Shown piece by piece: positions 1 through 7,911 of a stretch of 64,000 bases of DNA. This DNA comes from an uncultured Nocardioides sp. (GTDB lineage Bacteria > Actinomycetota > Actinomycetes > Propionibacteriales > Nocardioidaceae). Made by a program: the position numbers and the translations under genes. The DNA lies in assembly GCF_947488025.1 (NCBI RefSeq), contig NZ_CANKYS010000014.1, positions 33,902-97,901 of the forward strand, in the 5' to 3' direction. The notes beneath the pieces were generated by a model that was not told the DNA's origin, did not search any database, and saw only the letters and a list, made by a program, of their open reading frames with translations. Position 1 is the stretch's first letter. Every line of letters starts with the position of its first letter.

Positions 1-1070
1 TGGTGGGACTCGAAGTCGATCTCGATGCCGTCTCCCGCGAGCTCGCGCAGGGTCGCGAAGAACTCGTCCTCGTAGCCGGGCAGGAAGCGCCCGTCGACGG
101 TGGCCTGCGCGTCGGTGGGGATGACGTTGGTCTTGTAGCCGGCGCGGAGCATCGTCGGGTTGGCGGTGTTGCGGATGACCGCGCCGAGCATGCGGGCGGC
201 GTCACCGAACTCCTCGACCAGCGCCTCGGCGTTGTCGGGCGTGGCCTCCGTGCCGGCGAGCTCTCCCACCGTGGCGAGCAGTACCTCCATCGTCGGGGTG
301 AGCCGCACGGGCCAGCGGTGGGCGCCGATGCGGGCGACCGCACCGGCGAGCCGGGTGACGGCGTTGTCGTCGTTGATCATCGAGCCGTGCCCGGCCCGGC
401 CCCGCGCGGTGAGGCGCATCCAGGCCATGCCCTTCTCGGCCGCCTCGATGAGGTAGACGCGGCGACCACGCACGGTCGCGGAGAAGCCGCCGACCTCGCC
501 GACGGCCTCGGTGCAGTCGGCGAACCAGTCGGCGTGCTGGTCGACGAGGATCCCGGCGCCGTGGTGGCCACCCGCCTCCTCGTCGGCGGTGAAGCAGAGC
601 ACCACCTCACGGTCGGGGGCCGCGCCGGCGGCCGCGCGGGCGCGCACGACGCTGAGCAGCATCGCGTCGAAGTCCTTCATGTCGACCGCGCCGCGGCCCC
701 AGACCTGGCCGTCCTTGATCTCCCCTGCGAAGGGGTCGACCTGCCAGTCCGATGCCTCGGCGGGTACGACGTCGAGGTGGCCGTGGAGCAGCAGCGGAGG
801 CCGGCCGTCGCCACCACCCCAGCGCGCCACCACGTTGGCCCGTCCGGGCCGGCCCTCGATGATCTCGGCGCCGATCCCGACCTCGTCGAGCAGCGCGGCG
901 ACGTGCTCGGCCGCCTTGCGCTCCCCCGGCCCGTCGTGGGTGCCGTAGTTGGAGGTGTCGATCCCGATGAGGTCCTGGCACAGCTGCACGACCTCCGCGG
1001 CGGGGTCGTAGGAGCGGTCGTCGGAACGGTCCTGCGAGCTGTCCTGGGGCGCCTGGTCCATGCCACCCAT
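1..1070 (-). CDS. M20-family metallopeptidase (dipeptidase/deacylase), 3' part cut by window edge
   Basis: About 356 codons are visible; the C-terminus lies beyond base 1. The zinc-peptidase signature is clear: HGHLDVVP near residue 94, GRGAVDMKD about 25 residues later, and the general-base motif TADEEAGG. These match M20 enzymes such as DapE, ArgE and PepV-like dipeptidases, which hydrolyse amide bonds with two zinc ions in the cytoplasm. ATG at 1070 was chosen; an in-frame ATG at 1061 is also possible. The acidic, Asp/Ser-rich first 18 residues look non-conserved. The gene reads away from the tRNA-Leu and shares its upstream region. Substrate cannot be assigned; an annotation as plain M20/M25/M40 hydrolase is safest. 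Confidence 0.9.
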   Translation of the reverse strand, partial: MGGMDQAPQDSSQDRSDDRSYDPAAEVVQLCQDLIGIDTSNYGTHDGPGERKAAEHVAALLDEVGIGAEIIEGRPGRANVVARWGGGDGRPPLLLHGHLDVVPAEASDWQVDPFAGEIKDGQVWGRGAVDMKDFDAMLLSVVRARAAAGAAPDREVVLCFTADEEAGGHHGAGILVDQHADWFADCTEAVGEVGGFSATVRGRRVYLIEAAEKGMAWMRLTARGRAGHGSMINDDNAVTRLAGAVARIGAHRWPVRLTPTMEVLLATVGELAGTEATPDNAEALVEEFGDAARMLGAVIRNTANPTMLRAGYKTNVIPTDAQATVDGRFLPGYEDEFFATLRELAGDGIEIDFESH

Positions 1071-1141
1071 CCTGCCCCACGAGCGAGCACCGGCCCCGAT
1101 TCGTTGCCACGGTGGGGCTTTGCTACATTTCTCCAGCACTC

Positions 1142-1227
1142 GTCCGGGTGGCGGAATTGGCAGACGCGCTAGCTTGAGGTGCTAGTGCCCGTATTAGGGC
1201 GTGGGGGTTCAAGTCCCCCCTCGGACA
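1142..1227 (+). tRNA. tRNA-Leu (anticodon GAG)
   Basis: A class II tRNA folds from this 86-nt stretch. The acceptor stem pairs gtccggg with ctcggac (one G-T pair). The anticodon stem ctagc/gctag encloses loop ttgaggt, giving anticodon GAG. A long variable arm (tgcccgtattagggcgt) and T-arm ggggg-ttcaagt-ccccc follow. The discriminator is A and no CCA is encoded. It decodes CUC and CUU. A TACATT -10-like hexamer at 1124-1129 sits 12 nt upstream of the mature 5' end. Confidence 0.95.
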
Positions 1228-1242
1228 CAGAAGGACACGAGC

Positions 1243-1269
1243 GAGCCCCAGGTCATCGACCTGGGGCTC
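1243..1269. terminator. Perfect 12-bp hairpin, likely bidirectional terminator
   Basis: gagccccaggtc (1243-1254), loop atc, and gacctggggctc (1258-1269) form a perfect GC-rich stem. It lies between the tRNA-Leu 3' end and the stop codon of the convergent vanZ-like gene. There is no long T run, as is common in high-GC actinobacteria. Confidence 0.75.
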
Positions 1270-1292
1270 AGTCGTTGTCGGGGTGGATCCGA

Positions 1293-1748
1293 TCAGGCGC
1301 GTTGCGCCCGTTCGCGCCGCCGGCGCAGGGTGGCCGGGAGCGTGAGCACCATCGCCACGGCAATGCCCAGGAACATCCCGATCGAGTTGGCGGCGACGTC
1401 GCGGGGGTCGGGCACCCGCCCGGGGATCTCGCTCTGGACGCGCTCGATCATCGAGGTCAGCACGATCCCGGCCGCCAACGCGACGAACCACAGCCGGGTG
1501 CCGACGAGGAGCAGCAGGAACACCCCGAGCGGGACGAAGAGCCCGATGTTGGCGAGGAACTCGATGCGCTCGACGCTCAGCCGGCTGGTCAGCGGCTCCA
1601 GGTCGGGGTAGCGCTCCAGCCGGGCCAGGACGCGTCCGGCCAGGCCCGCGTAGTCGGGCTGCTCGTTGCCCGGGGTCAGCGTCACCAGCCCGACGAAGCC
1701 GAGGTAGAGCAGGGTCAGCAGGCTGAGGAACGGGTGGCGGTGCAGCAC
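1293..1748 (-). CDS. VanZ-like membrane protein
   Basis: A 151-residue protein starting at GTG 1748. Hydrophobic helices fall near residues 8-25, 62-82, 84-104 and 122-142. A conserved-looking polar stretch lies between (ERIEFLANIGLFVPLG, and later DPRDVAANSIG). Both match VanZ-family proteins, whose N-x-x-x-x-P-x-G and D-x-x-x-N features recur. The founding VanZ gives low teicoplanin resistance by an unknown mechanism; most actinobacterial members have no known role. The gene is monocistronic and convergent with the tRNA gene. Confidence 0.8.
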   Translation of the reverse strand: MLHRHPFLSLLTLLYLGFVGLVTLTPGNEQPDYAGLAGRVLARLERYPDLEPLTSRLSVERIEFLANIGLFVPLGVFLLLLVGTRLWFVALAAGIVLTSMIERVQSEIPGRVPDPRDVAANSIGMFLGIAVAMVLTLPATLRRRRERAQRA

Positions 1749-1780
1749 GGCGCCATCATCCAGTGCTCACCCTGAGGGCC

Positions 1781-2713
1781 TCACGCGAACCTGACGCCGG
1801 TGAGCTCCTCCGAGACCTCCCAGAGGCGGGCCGCGTCGGCGTCGCGCCGCATCGGTGGCCACAGCTGCTGCGGCCCCGGAGGGCCGCCGGCGTTGCCGGG
1901 CCACTGCGGCCCGTAGAAGCCGCCGTCCTCACCGGCCGTGGCCGCGAGGAGGGCGGGCAGCCGCGCGCTCTCGACCGTCCCGGCGACCAGTCCGCGCGCG
2001 GACAGCCAGCGGATCACCTTCACGCTGGTGGTGTCCGCGCTGCGTCCTACCTCGGGCCGGGCGGCGAGCAGGCTGGTCGGTGCGACGCCCGGGTGGGAGA
2101 GGTTGCTCGTCACGCCCCAGCCCGCCGCCGCGCTGCGGCGGGAGAGCTCGAGCCCGAACAGGCCGCAGGCGATCTTCGACTGGCGGTAGGCGGCCATGCC
2201 GTCGTACGACCTCTCCCAGCCGAGGTCGTCCCAGTTCATCCCGCCGCGCCGGGCGGCGATGCTGACCTGCGACGTGACCCGCCCGCGACCGGCCCGCAGC
2301 AGCGGCAGCAGGTGACCGGTGAGGGCGAAGTGGCCGAGGTGGTTGGTTCCCAGCTGCAGCTCGAAGCCGTCGGTGGTCACCTGTCGCTCGGGCGGGGTCA
2401 TCACGCCGGCGTTGTTGATGAGGAGGTGGATCGGCTCGCCCTCGGCGACCAGCCGCCCGCCCAGCTCCGCGACGGAGGCCAGCGAGGAGAGGTCGAGGTC
2501 GTGCAGCACCACTCTCGCCCCGGGGACCTGGGAGCGGATGCGCTCGGCTGCCGCGTCGCCCTTGGTCCGGTTGCGGACCGGCATCAGGACCTCGGCGCCG
2601 GCACCGGCGAGGGCGGCGGCCATGCCGAGGCCCATCCCGTCGCTCGCGCCGGTGACGACGGCACGCGTGCCGTCGAGGTCGGGAAGGGGAAGGTCGTAGG
2701 TCTTGCGGGGCAC
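1781..2713 (-). CDS. Short-chain dehydrogenase/reductase, probable regulator target
   Basis: A classical-fold SDR of 310 residues. The Rossmann motif TGASDGMG is near residue 19, the NNAG motif near residue 95, and the catalytic pair YRQSK near residue 175. The GTG at 2713 was preferred over a longer ATG reading from 2776 because GAGGAG stands 6 nt upstream and residues before it look non-homologous. It resembles WWOX/retinol-dehydrogenase-like SDRs common in actinobacteria, which reduce or oxidise small carbonyls with NAD(P). The next gene on the other strand is an XRE/MmyB-like regulator. That arrangement is typical of a regulator controlling a neighbouring SDR. The substrate is unknown. 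Confidence 0.88.
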   Translation of the reverse strand: MPRKTYDLPLPDLDGTRAVVTGASDGMGLGMAAALAGAGAEVLMPVRNRTKGDAAAERIRSQVPGARVVLHDLDLSSLASVAELGGRLVAEGEPIHLLINNAGVMTPPERQVTTDGFELQLGTNHLGHFALTGHLLPLLRAGRGRVTSQVSIAARRGGMNWDDLGWERSYDGMAAYRQSKIACGLFGLELSRRSAAAGWGVTSNLSHPGVAPTSLLAARPEVGRSADTTSVKVIRWLSARGLVAGTVESARLPALLAATAGEDGGFYGPQWPGNAGGPPGPQQLWPPMRRDADAARLWEVSEELTGVRFA

Positions 2714-2772
2714 GGGTGCTCCTCGGCTCGGGGTCGGTGTACCTCGAGGCTGCCCGCCGCGGCCGGTCCCAT

Positions 2773-2793
2773 CCACGGCCTGACGATCCGTGG
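2773..2793. promoter_or_regulatory. Inverted repeat in divergent promoter, candidate operator
   Basis: ccacgg at 2773-2778 and ccgtgg at 2788-2793 form a 6-bp inverted repeat with a 9-bp spacer. It lies in the 112-bp gap between the SDR and the XRE-type regulator. It could be the regulator's binding site, but six base pairs can arise by chance at this G+C content. Confidence 0.35.
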
Positions 2794-2825
2794 CTACGGC
2801 TGGGGCGACCCGTCAGGATGGCCGC

Positions 2826-3677
2826 ATGATCGATCGCGTCGGACTGGCGGACTTCCTGCGCCGTCGTCGGGAGGCGCTGCAGCCCGAGGACGTGGGGCTG
2901 CCCCGGGGTGCGCGGCGCCGTACGCCGGGGTTGCGGCGCGAGGAGGTCGCGGCCCTCAGCCACATGTCGACCGACTTCTACTCCCGGCTGGAGCGCGAGC
3001 GAGGTCCGCAGCCGTCGGAGCAGATGGTCGCCTCGATCGCCCAGGGCCTCCACCTGTCCCTCGACGAGCGGGACCACCTCTTCCGTCTCGCCGGCCACCA
3101 TCCGCCGGTGCGGGAGGCGGCAGGCGACCACGTCGGGCCGGGGATGCTGCGCATCTTCGACCGCCTGACCGACACGTGCGCCGAGATCGTCACCGAGCTC
3201 GGCGAGACCCTGCGCCAGACGCCACTGAGCGCCGCTCTGGTGGGCGACAACACCCGGTTCAGGGGTCCGGCCCGCAGCATCGGCTACCGCTGGTTCACCG
3301 ACCCCGCCGCCCGACGCCTGCACCCGCCCGAGGACCACGAGCACTACTCGCGGATGTACGCCGCCGGGCTGCGCGGCGTGCTCGCCGTGCGCGGGCCGGG
3401 CTCGCGGGCGGCGCACCTGGCCGAGCTGCTGACCGCCCGGAGCGAGGAGTTCACGCACTGGTGGGCCGAGCACGAGGTCGGCATCCGACCGGCGGAGCTG
3501 AAGCGCTACGTGCACCCTGCCGTCGGGCTGCTCGAGCTGAGCTGCCAGGTCCTCCACGACCCGTTCCAGTCACACGCGCTGCTGGTGCACACGGCGACAC
3601 CCGGGAGCCCGAGCCACGAGCGGCTGCAGCTCCTCACCGCCTTCGGGAGCACCGTCGACGTCGCCCCGGGGTCGTGA
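2826..3677 (+). CDS. XRE-family regulator with MmyB-like ligand-binding domain
   Basis: 283 residues. An N-terminal helix-turn-helix (about residues 5-75) contains the family signature RRTPGLRREEVA followed by STDFYSRLERERGPQPS. The rest (about 95-270) matches the MmyB-like transcription regulator ligand-binding domain, including a DPAARRLHPPEDHE region. Such proteins are usually autoregulated and control a divergent SDR or oxidoreductase. ATG 2826 was chosen because the motif starts right after it; an upstream in-frame start at 2790 would add 12 unlikely residues. The hexamer CAGGAT lies 6 nt before the ATG, close to a leaderless -10 element. Confidence 0.9.
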   Translation: MIDRVGLADFLRRRREALQPEDVGLPRGARRRTPGLRREEVAALSHMSTDFYSRLERERGPQPSEQMVASIAQGLHLSLDERDHLFRLAGHHPPVREAAGDHVGPGMLRIFDRLTDTCAEIVTELGETLRQTPLSAALVGDNTRFRGPARSIGYRWFTDPAARRLHPPEDHEHYSRMYAAGLRGVLAVRGPGSRAAHLAELLTARSEEFTHWWAEHEVGIRPAELKRYVHPAVGLLELSCQVLHDPFQSHALLVHTATPGSPSHERLQLLTAFGSTVDVAPGS

Positions 3678-3692
3678 CGCAGGACGCGTCCC

Positions 3693-4625
3693 TCACGTCT
3701 GCGGCGCCACCTCGTCGGCGCTGAGCTCCCAGTCGTCGACGTCCGCAGCGTCCGTGTCGACCGGCACCACCATGACCGGGCACAGCGACGACCGCAGGAC
3801 CGCCCGTGCGAGAGAGCCGAGGTGCTCGGGGATCCAGCCGCGGGCACCGCGTCGTCCGATGACGACGAGGGAGGCGTTGCGCGAGTCGTCGACCAGCACG
3901 TCGGCCGGCCACTGGTGCCGTACCTCGACCTCCACCGGGACGGTGGGCCAGGCGTCGCGGCGGTCGGCGACGGCGGCGGCCAGCAACCGCTTCTGCTTCT
4001 CCCGCCACCCCGCGTCCACCCGGCGGGTGATGATCTCGTCGTAGGCCGCGTCGAGCCGCCACGCGTGGACGACGCGGAGCGGGGCGCCGGTGCGGTCGGC
4101 CCAGGTGAAGGCCGCCTCGAGCACCTGCCGCGGCACGCCGGCCTCGTGGACCCCGACCACCACCTCGGCCGGGCCGCCCGGAGCTGGCTCCCAGCCCGCG
4201 GGCACCGACGCCAGCGGGCAGTGGCACCGGGCAGCGGCCCCGTTGCTGGTGGAGCCGACGAAGAGGCGCTCCAAGGAGGACGACGACCGGTGCTGCACGA
4301 CGACCAGCCGGGCGTCGCGGCTGAGCTCGACCAGCACCTGCGCCGGGACTCCGGCGACCGCCACGGTGTCGTGGGCGACAGGGCCGCCGACGAGCTCCTC
4401 GAGCTCCTCGGCCACCTCGGCGACGATCCGGGCCGACACCGCGATGGCCTCGGCGGGTGTGATCACGAGACCGGGCACGGTCGGCAGCGACACCCGGCCC
4501 ACGTGCACCAGCACGATGCGGGCTCCCTCCCGGCGCGCGTGCTCGGCGGCGAAGCGCAGCGCCGACGTCTCTCGTCCACGTCCCGTGACGCCGACGACGA
4601 CGGCCCCTGTGGTGCTGGTGTCCAT
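3693..4625 (-). CDS. Two-domain universal stress protein
   Basis: 310 residues made of two Usp domains, about 5-145 and 153-305. Each has a Rossmann-like ATP-binding fold. The second carries the nucleotide motif G-x2-G-x9-G-S as GRRGARGWIPEHLGS. The first has a shortened version ending VGSTSNGAA. Tandem Usp proteins in mycobacteria and streptomycetes are induced by hypoxia or stationary phase and bind ATP. ATG 4625 is preceded by AGGAGG with good spacing. It is the most distal of three same-strand genes (beta-CASP nuclease, YjdF-like protein, Usp), with 71 bp separating it from the membrane gene. Confidence 0.92.
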   Translation of the reverse strand: MDTSTTGAVVVGVTGRGRETSALRFAAEHARREGARIVLVHVGRVSLPTVPGLVITPAEAIAVSARIVAEVAEELEELVGGPVAHDTVAVAGVPAQVLVELSRDARLVVVQHRSSSSLERLFVGSTSNGAAARCHCPLASVPAGWEPAPGGPAEVVVGVHEAGVPRQVLEAAFTWADRTGAPLRVVHAWRLDAAYDEIITRRVDAGWREKQKRLLAAAVADRRDAWPTVPVEVEVRHQWPADVLVDDSRNASLVVIGRRGARGWIPEHLGSLARAVLRSSLCPVMVVPVDTDAADVDDWELSADEVAPQT

Positions 4626-4696
4626 CGTGTGCCTCCTGTTTCCCTCCCCCGTGCCTCCACCTCCACCGTGCTCCCCGGCGGCGTCGCGGGGCAGGG

Positions 4697-5371
4697 TCAG
4701 AGGTCCCTCCGACCGGGCGCACGAGTCCCCTCCTGGCGAACCCGCCCACCCCCACCGGCCGCTCCGACGAGCACGGCGGCCAGCACCGCGCCCAGCCAGC
4801 CGAGCACCAGGTCGCCGAGCGTGTCGGCGTACGCCGTCGATGCCTCGCCCGAGCGCGTCACGAACGCGTAGAACTCCCACAGCTCCCAGGCGAGCGACAG
4901 GGTCACCCCGGCCGCCACGGAGAGCTGCAGCCGCTGGCGCAACGGCGCCCGGTCCGTGCCGGTCAGCACGAGCACCGCTGCGCTGAGCGCGGCCGTGGAG
5001 ACGAGGTGCATGGCGTCGTCGAACCACACCACCCGGTCGTAGAGGTCGAAGCGGTTGCCCAGCACGTCGGAGAAGGCGGGCACGGTGACCAACAGGTCCG
5101 CGCCCCAGGGATAGGGACGGCCGCGTCTGGATGCGAGGTGCAGGGCCGGCACCAGCAGGGCCAGCATGGGGTAGGTCAGGGCACGTGTGCCCGGCGCCTT
5201 GCCCTCGAGATTGCCCCAACCGGGATCGACCGCCACGCGGGTGACCGCGAGGAACAGCAGGGTCTTCGCGAGCAGGTCGGCCGCGACGACCCAGACCGGC
5301 GCCGCACGCGTGGCGGGGCCGACGGCCTTGTTCGGGCCGGCCGCCGCGGGGGTGGGGCGCAGGGTGCTCAT
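4697..5371 (-). CDS. YjdF/DUF2238-like multi-helix membrane protein
   Basis: 224 residues with about five to six hydrophobic helices. Polar signatures sit at the helix edges: WFDDAMH, then WELWEFYAF, then YADTLGDLVLGWLGA. These D-D-x-x-H, W-E-x-x-E and D-T-x-x-D motifs match the YjdF/DUF2238 integral membrane family, whose function is unknown. The start codon follows the beta-CASP stop as TGA-G-ATG, so translation is probably coupled. Place in a stress cluster suggests an envelope role under the same control, which is inference only. Confidence 0.75.
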   Translation of the reverse strand: MSTLRPTPAAAGPNKAVGPATRAAPVWVVAADLLAKTLLFLAVTRVAVDPGWGNLEGKAPGTRALTYPMLALLVPALHLASRRGRPYPWGADLLVTVPAFSDVLGNRFDLYDRVVWFDDAMHLVSTAALSAAVLVLTGTDRAPLRQRLQLSVAAGVTLSLAWELWEFYAFVTRSGEASTAYADTLGDLVLGWLGAVLAAVLVGAAGGGGRVRQEGTRAPGRRDL

Positions 5372-5372
5372 C

Positions 5373-6776
5373 TCAGTCCACCAGCACCCGCTCGCGGTAG
5401 GACGGCACCACGGCGGTCCAGCCCAGCTCCTCCGACACCCGCCGGGCGAGCGCGACCGCCGAGCGGGGCTCACCGTGCACGACGTAGACGGTGCGCGGCG
5501 GCACCGGGGCCCGGCTGAGCCAGTCGATCGTCTCGTGCGCGTCGGCGTGGACGGAGAAGTCGGTGACCGTGACGACCTCCGCACGCACCGGCACGTAGTG
5601 TCCGTGGATCTTCACCTGGCGAGCGCCCTCGGCGAGCTGGCGCCCGCGCGTGCCCTCGGCCTGGTACCCCGTGAGCACGACACAGTTGCGGCGGTCGGGC
5701 AGCTGGTGGGCCAGGTGGTGCACGACGCGACCACCGGTCGCCATCCCCGAGGCGGAGATGATGATGCTGGGGGTGCGCGGCCTGTTGAGCCGCATCGACC
5801 CCTCCACGTCGTGGACGGACCGCACGTCCGGACCGTCGAGGTCGGCGAGCAGATCGCGTGCCTCGGGTCGGACCTGCGGCCCACCCCGCGAGGCGGCCCG
5901 CCGGTAGCAGTCCAGCGTGGCGAGGGCCATCGGGCTGTCGACGAAGATGGGCACGTCGGGGATGTCGCCCCGCTCCATCAACCGGCGCAGCTCGAGGAGG
6001 ACCAGCTCCGTGCGGTCGACGGCGAAGGCCGGCACCAGCACGCTCCCGCCACGGGCGACCGTGCGCCGGACGGCCTCGGCCAGCCGCATCGGGTCCGGCG
6101 GCGGGTGCTGCCGGTCGCCGTACGTCGACTCGACCACGAGGGTGTCCGCCTCGGGGGGGTCGGCCGGGGGACGCAGGAGGGGGTGGTGCGGACGGCCGAG
6201 GTCGCCGCTGAAGGCCACCCGGTGCTCCCCCGCCCGCACCGCCGCCGTGGCGGAGCCGAGGATGTGCCCGGCCGAGCGGAGGGTGACGCTGACGCCGGGG
6301 CCCAGCGCGAGCGGGTGCTCGAGGTCGACCGGCTCGATCAGCTGCAGCGCCGCCTCCACGTCGTGGTCGTCGTAGAGCGGGAGCGCGGGGTGGTGCTTGG
6401 AGAAGCCCGCGTCGTTGGCGTAGCGCGCGTCCTCCTGCTGCAGGTGCGCGCTGTCGCGCAGCACGATGGCCGCCAGCTCGGCGGTCTCCAGGGTGCACGT
6501 CACGCGGCCACGGAAGCCGTCCTTGACCAGGCGCGGGAGGTAGCCGGTGTGGTCGAGGTGGGCGTGCGTCAGCACGACGTGGTCGATGCCCGCGGGATCG
6601 ACCGGGAATGTCTCCCAGTTGCGTCGACGGTGGGTGGCCAGCCCCTGGTAGAGACCGGCGTCGACGAGCACCCGCACGCCGCCGGTCTCCAGCAGGAACC
6701 TGCTGCCCGTGACGGTGTCCACTGCGCCCAGGAACGTGAGGGCGGCGGTGGAGGTGGGGTCGTGCTCGGTCCTCAT
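5373..6776 (-). CDS. Metallo-beta-lactamase/beta-CASP family nuclease
   Basis: 467 residues with all hallmarks of a CPSF-73/RNase J-like enzyme. The MBL motif THAHLDHTGYLP is near residue 70, SAGHILGSA near 165 and FSGDLGRP near 190. The beta-CASP motifs are E in VESTYGDR, H in KIHGHYVPVRAE and H in FSVHADAHE. The enzyme would hydrolyse RNA (possibly DNA) using two zinc ions in the cytoplasm. Length and layout match the short bacterial YsnH/TTHA0252-type exonucleases rather than RNase J, which has an extra C-terminal domain. It is transcribed divergently from the nitroreductase gene across a 133-bp region holding a DevR-like box. Confidence 0.92.
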   Translation of the reverse strand: MRTEHDPTSTAALTFLGAVDTVTGSRFLLETGGVRVLVDAGLYQGLATHRRRNWETFPVDPAGIDHVVLTHAHLDHTGYLPRLVKDGFRGRVTCTLETAELAAIVLRDSAHLQQEDARYANDAGFSKHHPALPLYDDHDVEAALQLIEPVDLEHPLALGPGVSVTLRSAGHILGSATAAVRAGEHRVAFSGDLGRPHHPLLRPPADPPEADTLVVESTYGDRQHPPPDPMRLAEAVRRTVARGGSVLVPAFAVDRTELVLLELRRLMERGDIPDVPIFVDSPMALATLDCYRRAASRGGPQVRPEARDLLADLDGPDVRSVHDVEGSMRLNRPRTPSIIISASGMATGGRVVHHLAHQLPDRRNCVVLTGYQAEGTRGRQLAEGARQVKIHGHYVPVRAEVVTVTDFSVHADAHETIDWLSRAPVPPRTVYVVHGEPRSAVALARRVSEELGWTAVVPSYRERVLVD

Positions 6777-6833
6777 GACCCGACGCTAGGAGCCGGCGGT
6801 CCGCACCGGCAGAGCCCGACGGCCCAGCCGTGC

Positions 6834-6847
6834 GGGACCAACGGCAC
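6834..6847. promoter_or_regulatory. Candidate DevR/DosR box
   Basis: The 14 bases gggaccaacggcac match the actinobacterial DevR consensus GGGACYWWNGNCCC at 13 of 14 positions as I recall that consensus; only base 13 differs. It lies 63 bp before the Acg-like nitroreductase start and 58 bp before the beta-CASP start on the other strand, so it could serve either or both. No DevR/DevS pair is in this window. Confidence 0.5.
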
Positions 6848-6909
6848 TGACGTACGACGTCGCGGGCGAGCACCCTCGGAGCAGGAACCACACCTGCAAG
6901 GAGCCGGCC

Positions 6910-7887
6910 ATGACCAGCACCCGCCTCGTCCCCGTGGAGACGCTGCACCGGATCGTGGAGGTCGCGTCGCGAGCGCCCAGCGTGCACAACACCCAGCCGT
7001 GGCGGTGGCGCGGCGGCGCGCACACCCTCGAGCTGTACGCCGACACCTCGCGCCAGCTGCGCGAGACCGACCCCGACGGCCGCAACCTCACGCTGAGCTG
7101 CGGGGTGGCCCTGCACCACGCCCAGGTCGCGGCCGGTGCGCTGGGCTGGGAGACCCGGGTCGCCCGTCACCCCGACCCGGCGCAGCCCGACCTCCTGGCC
7201 TTCCTCGACCTCACCCCCGGCCACCTGCCCGCGACGGCGGAGGAGACGCTCACGGCCCTCGACCGGCGCTGCACCGACCGGCGACGCTTCACCGCCTGGC
7301 CGGTGCCCGAGGAGCGGCAGGCGCACCTCGCCCGCCTCGCGAACCACTGGGGAGCGAGGGCCGTCGCCCTGACCGACGAGTCGGAGCGCTTCATCGCCGA
7401 ACGGCTGGTGCGGAGGGCCCACCAGCTGCAGTGGGTGAACCCGGCAGCGCGGGCGGAGCAGGCGAGCTGGCAGCGCCGCGGCTCCGACGACGGCGTGCCT
7501 GCGGGCGCCCTGCCCGGCGCGGACGACCTCGCCGGCGCTCACCCCCACCGCTTCCAGGGGGCGTGGGAGGACCGCGCAGCCCCTGACCTGGAGACGTCCG
7601 ACGGACTCCTCGTCTTCTTCGACACCTACGACGACGCGCCTGCCTGGCTGCGTGCGGGTGAGGGCCTCGGCGCCATGTGGCTCGCCGCCACGACGGCGGG
7701 CCTCGCACTCGTGCCGCTGAGCCAGGTGATCGAGGTGCCCGAGACCCGGACCGCCTTCCAGGCCGAGGTGCTCGGCAGCCTGGCCCACCCGCTCCTGCTC
7801 GTCCGGGTCGGGTGGCGCTCGACCGGGCGACCCCTGCCGGCCCGTACCCCGCGCCGGCCCGTGTCGGAGGTGCTCGAGCTGGACTGA
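6910..7887 (+). CDS. Acg-family FMN-binding nitroreductase-like protein
   Basis: 325 residues. The N-terminal motif RAPSVHNTQPWRWR and the later DRRCTDRRRF stretch (about 116-126) are characteristic of the Acg/Rv3131 branch of the nitroreductase superfamily. Those proteins bind FMN; in mycobacteria they belong to the DosR dormancy regulon, and Acg itself sequesters FMN rather than reducing nitro groups. ATG 6910 is preceded by AAGGAG with 4-nt spacing. The neighbours are a universal stress protein and a beta-CASP nuclease. With the DevR-like box upstream, this supports hypoxia or redox control. Confidence 0.88.
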   Translation: MTSTRLVPVETLHRIVEVASRAPSVHNTQPWRWRGGAHTLELYADTSRQLRETDPDGRNLTLSCGVALHHAQVAAGALGWETRVARHPDPAQPDLLAFLDLTPGHLPATAEETLTALDRRCTDRRRFTAWPVPEERQAHLARLANHWGARAVALTDESERFIAERLVRRAHQLQWVNPAARAEQASWQRRGSDDGVPAGALPGADDLAGAHPHRFQGAWEDRAAPDLETSDGLLVFFDTYDDAPAWLRAGEGLGAMWLAATTAGLALVPLSQVIEVPETRTAFQAEVLGSLAHPLLLVRVGWRSTGRPLPARTPRRPVSEVLELD

Positions 7888-7911
7888 CCCGCGTCGGGGA
7901 GGCTGTCCCCC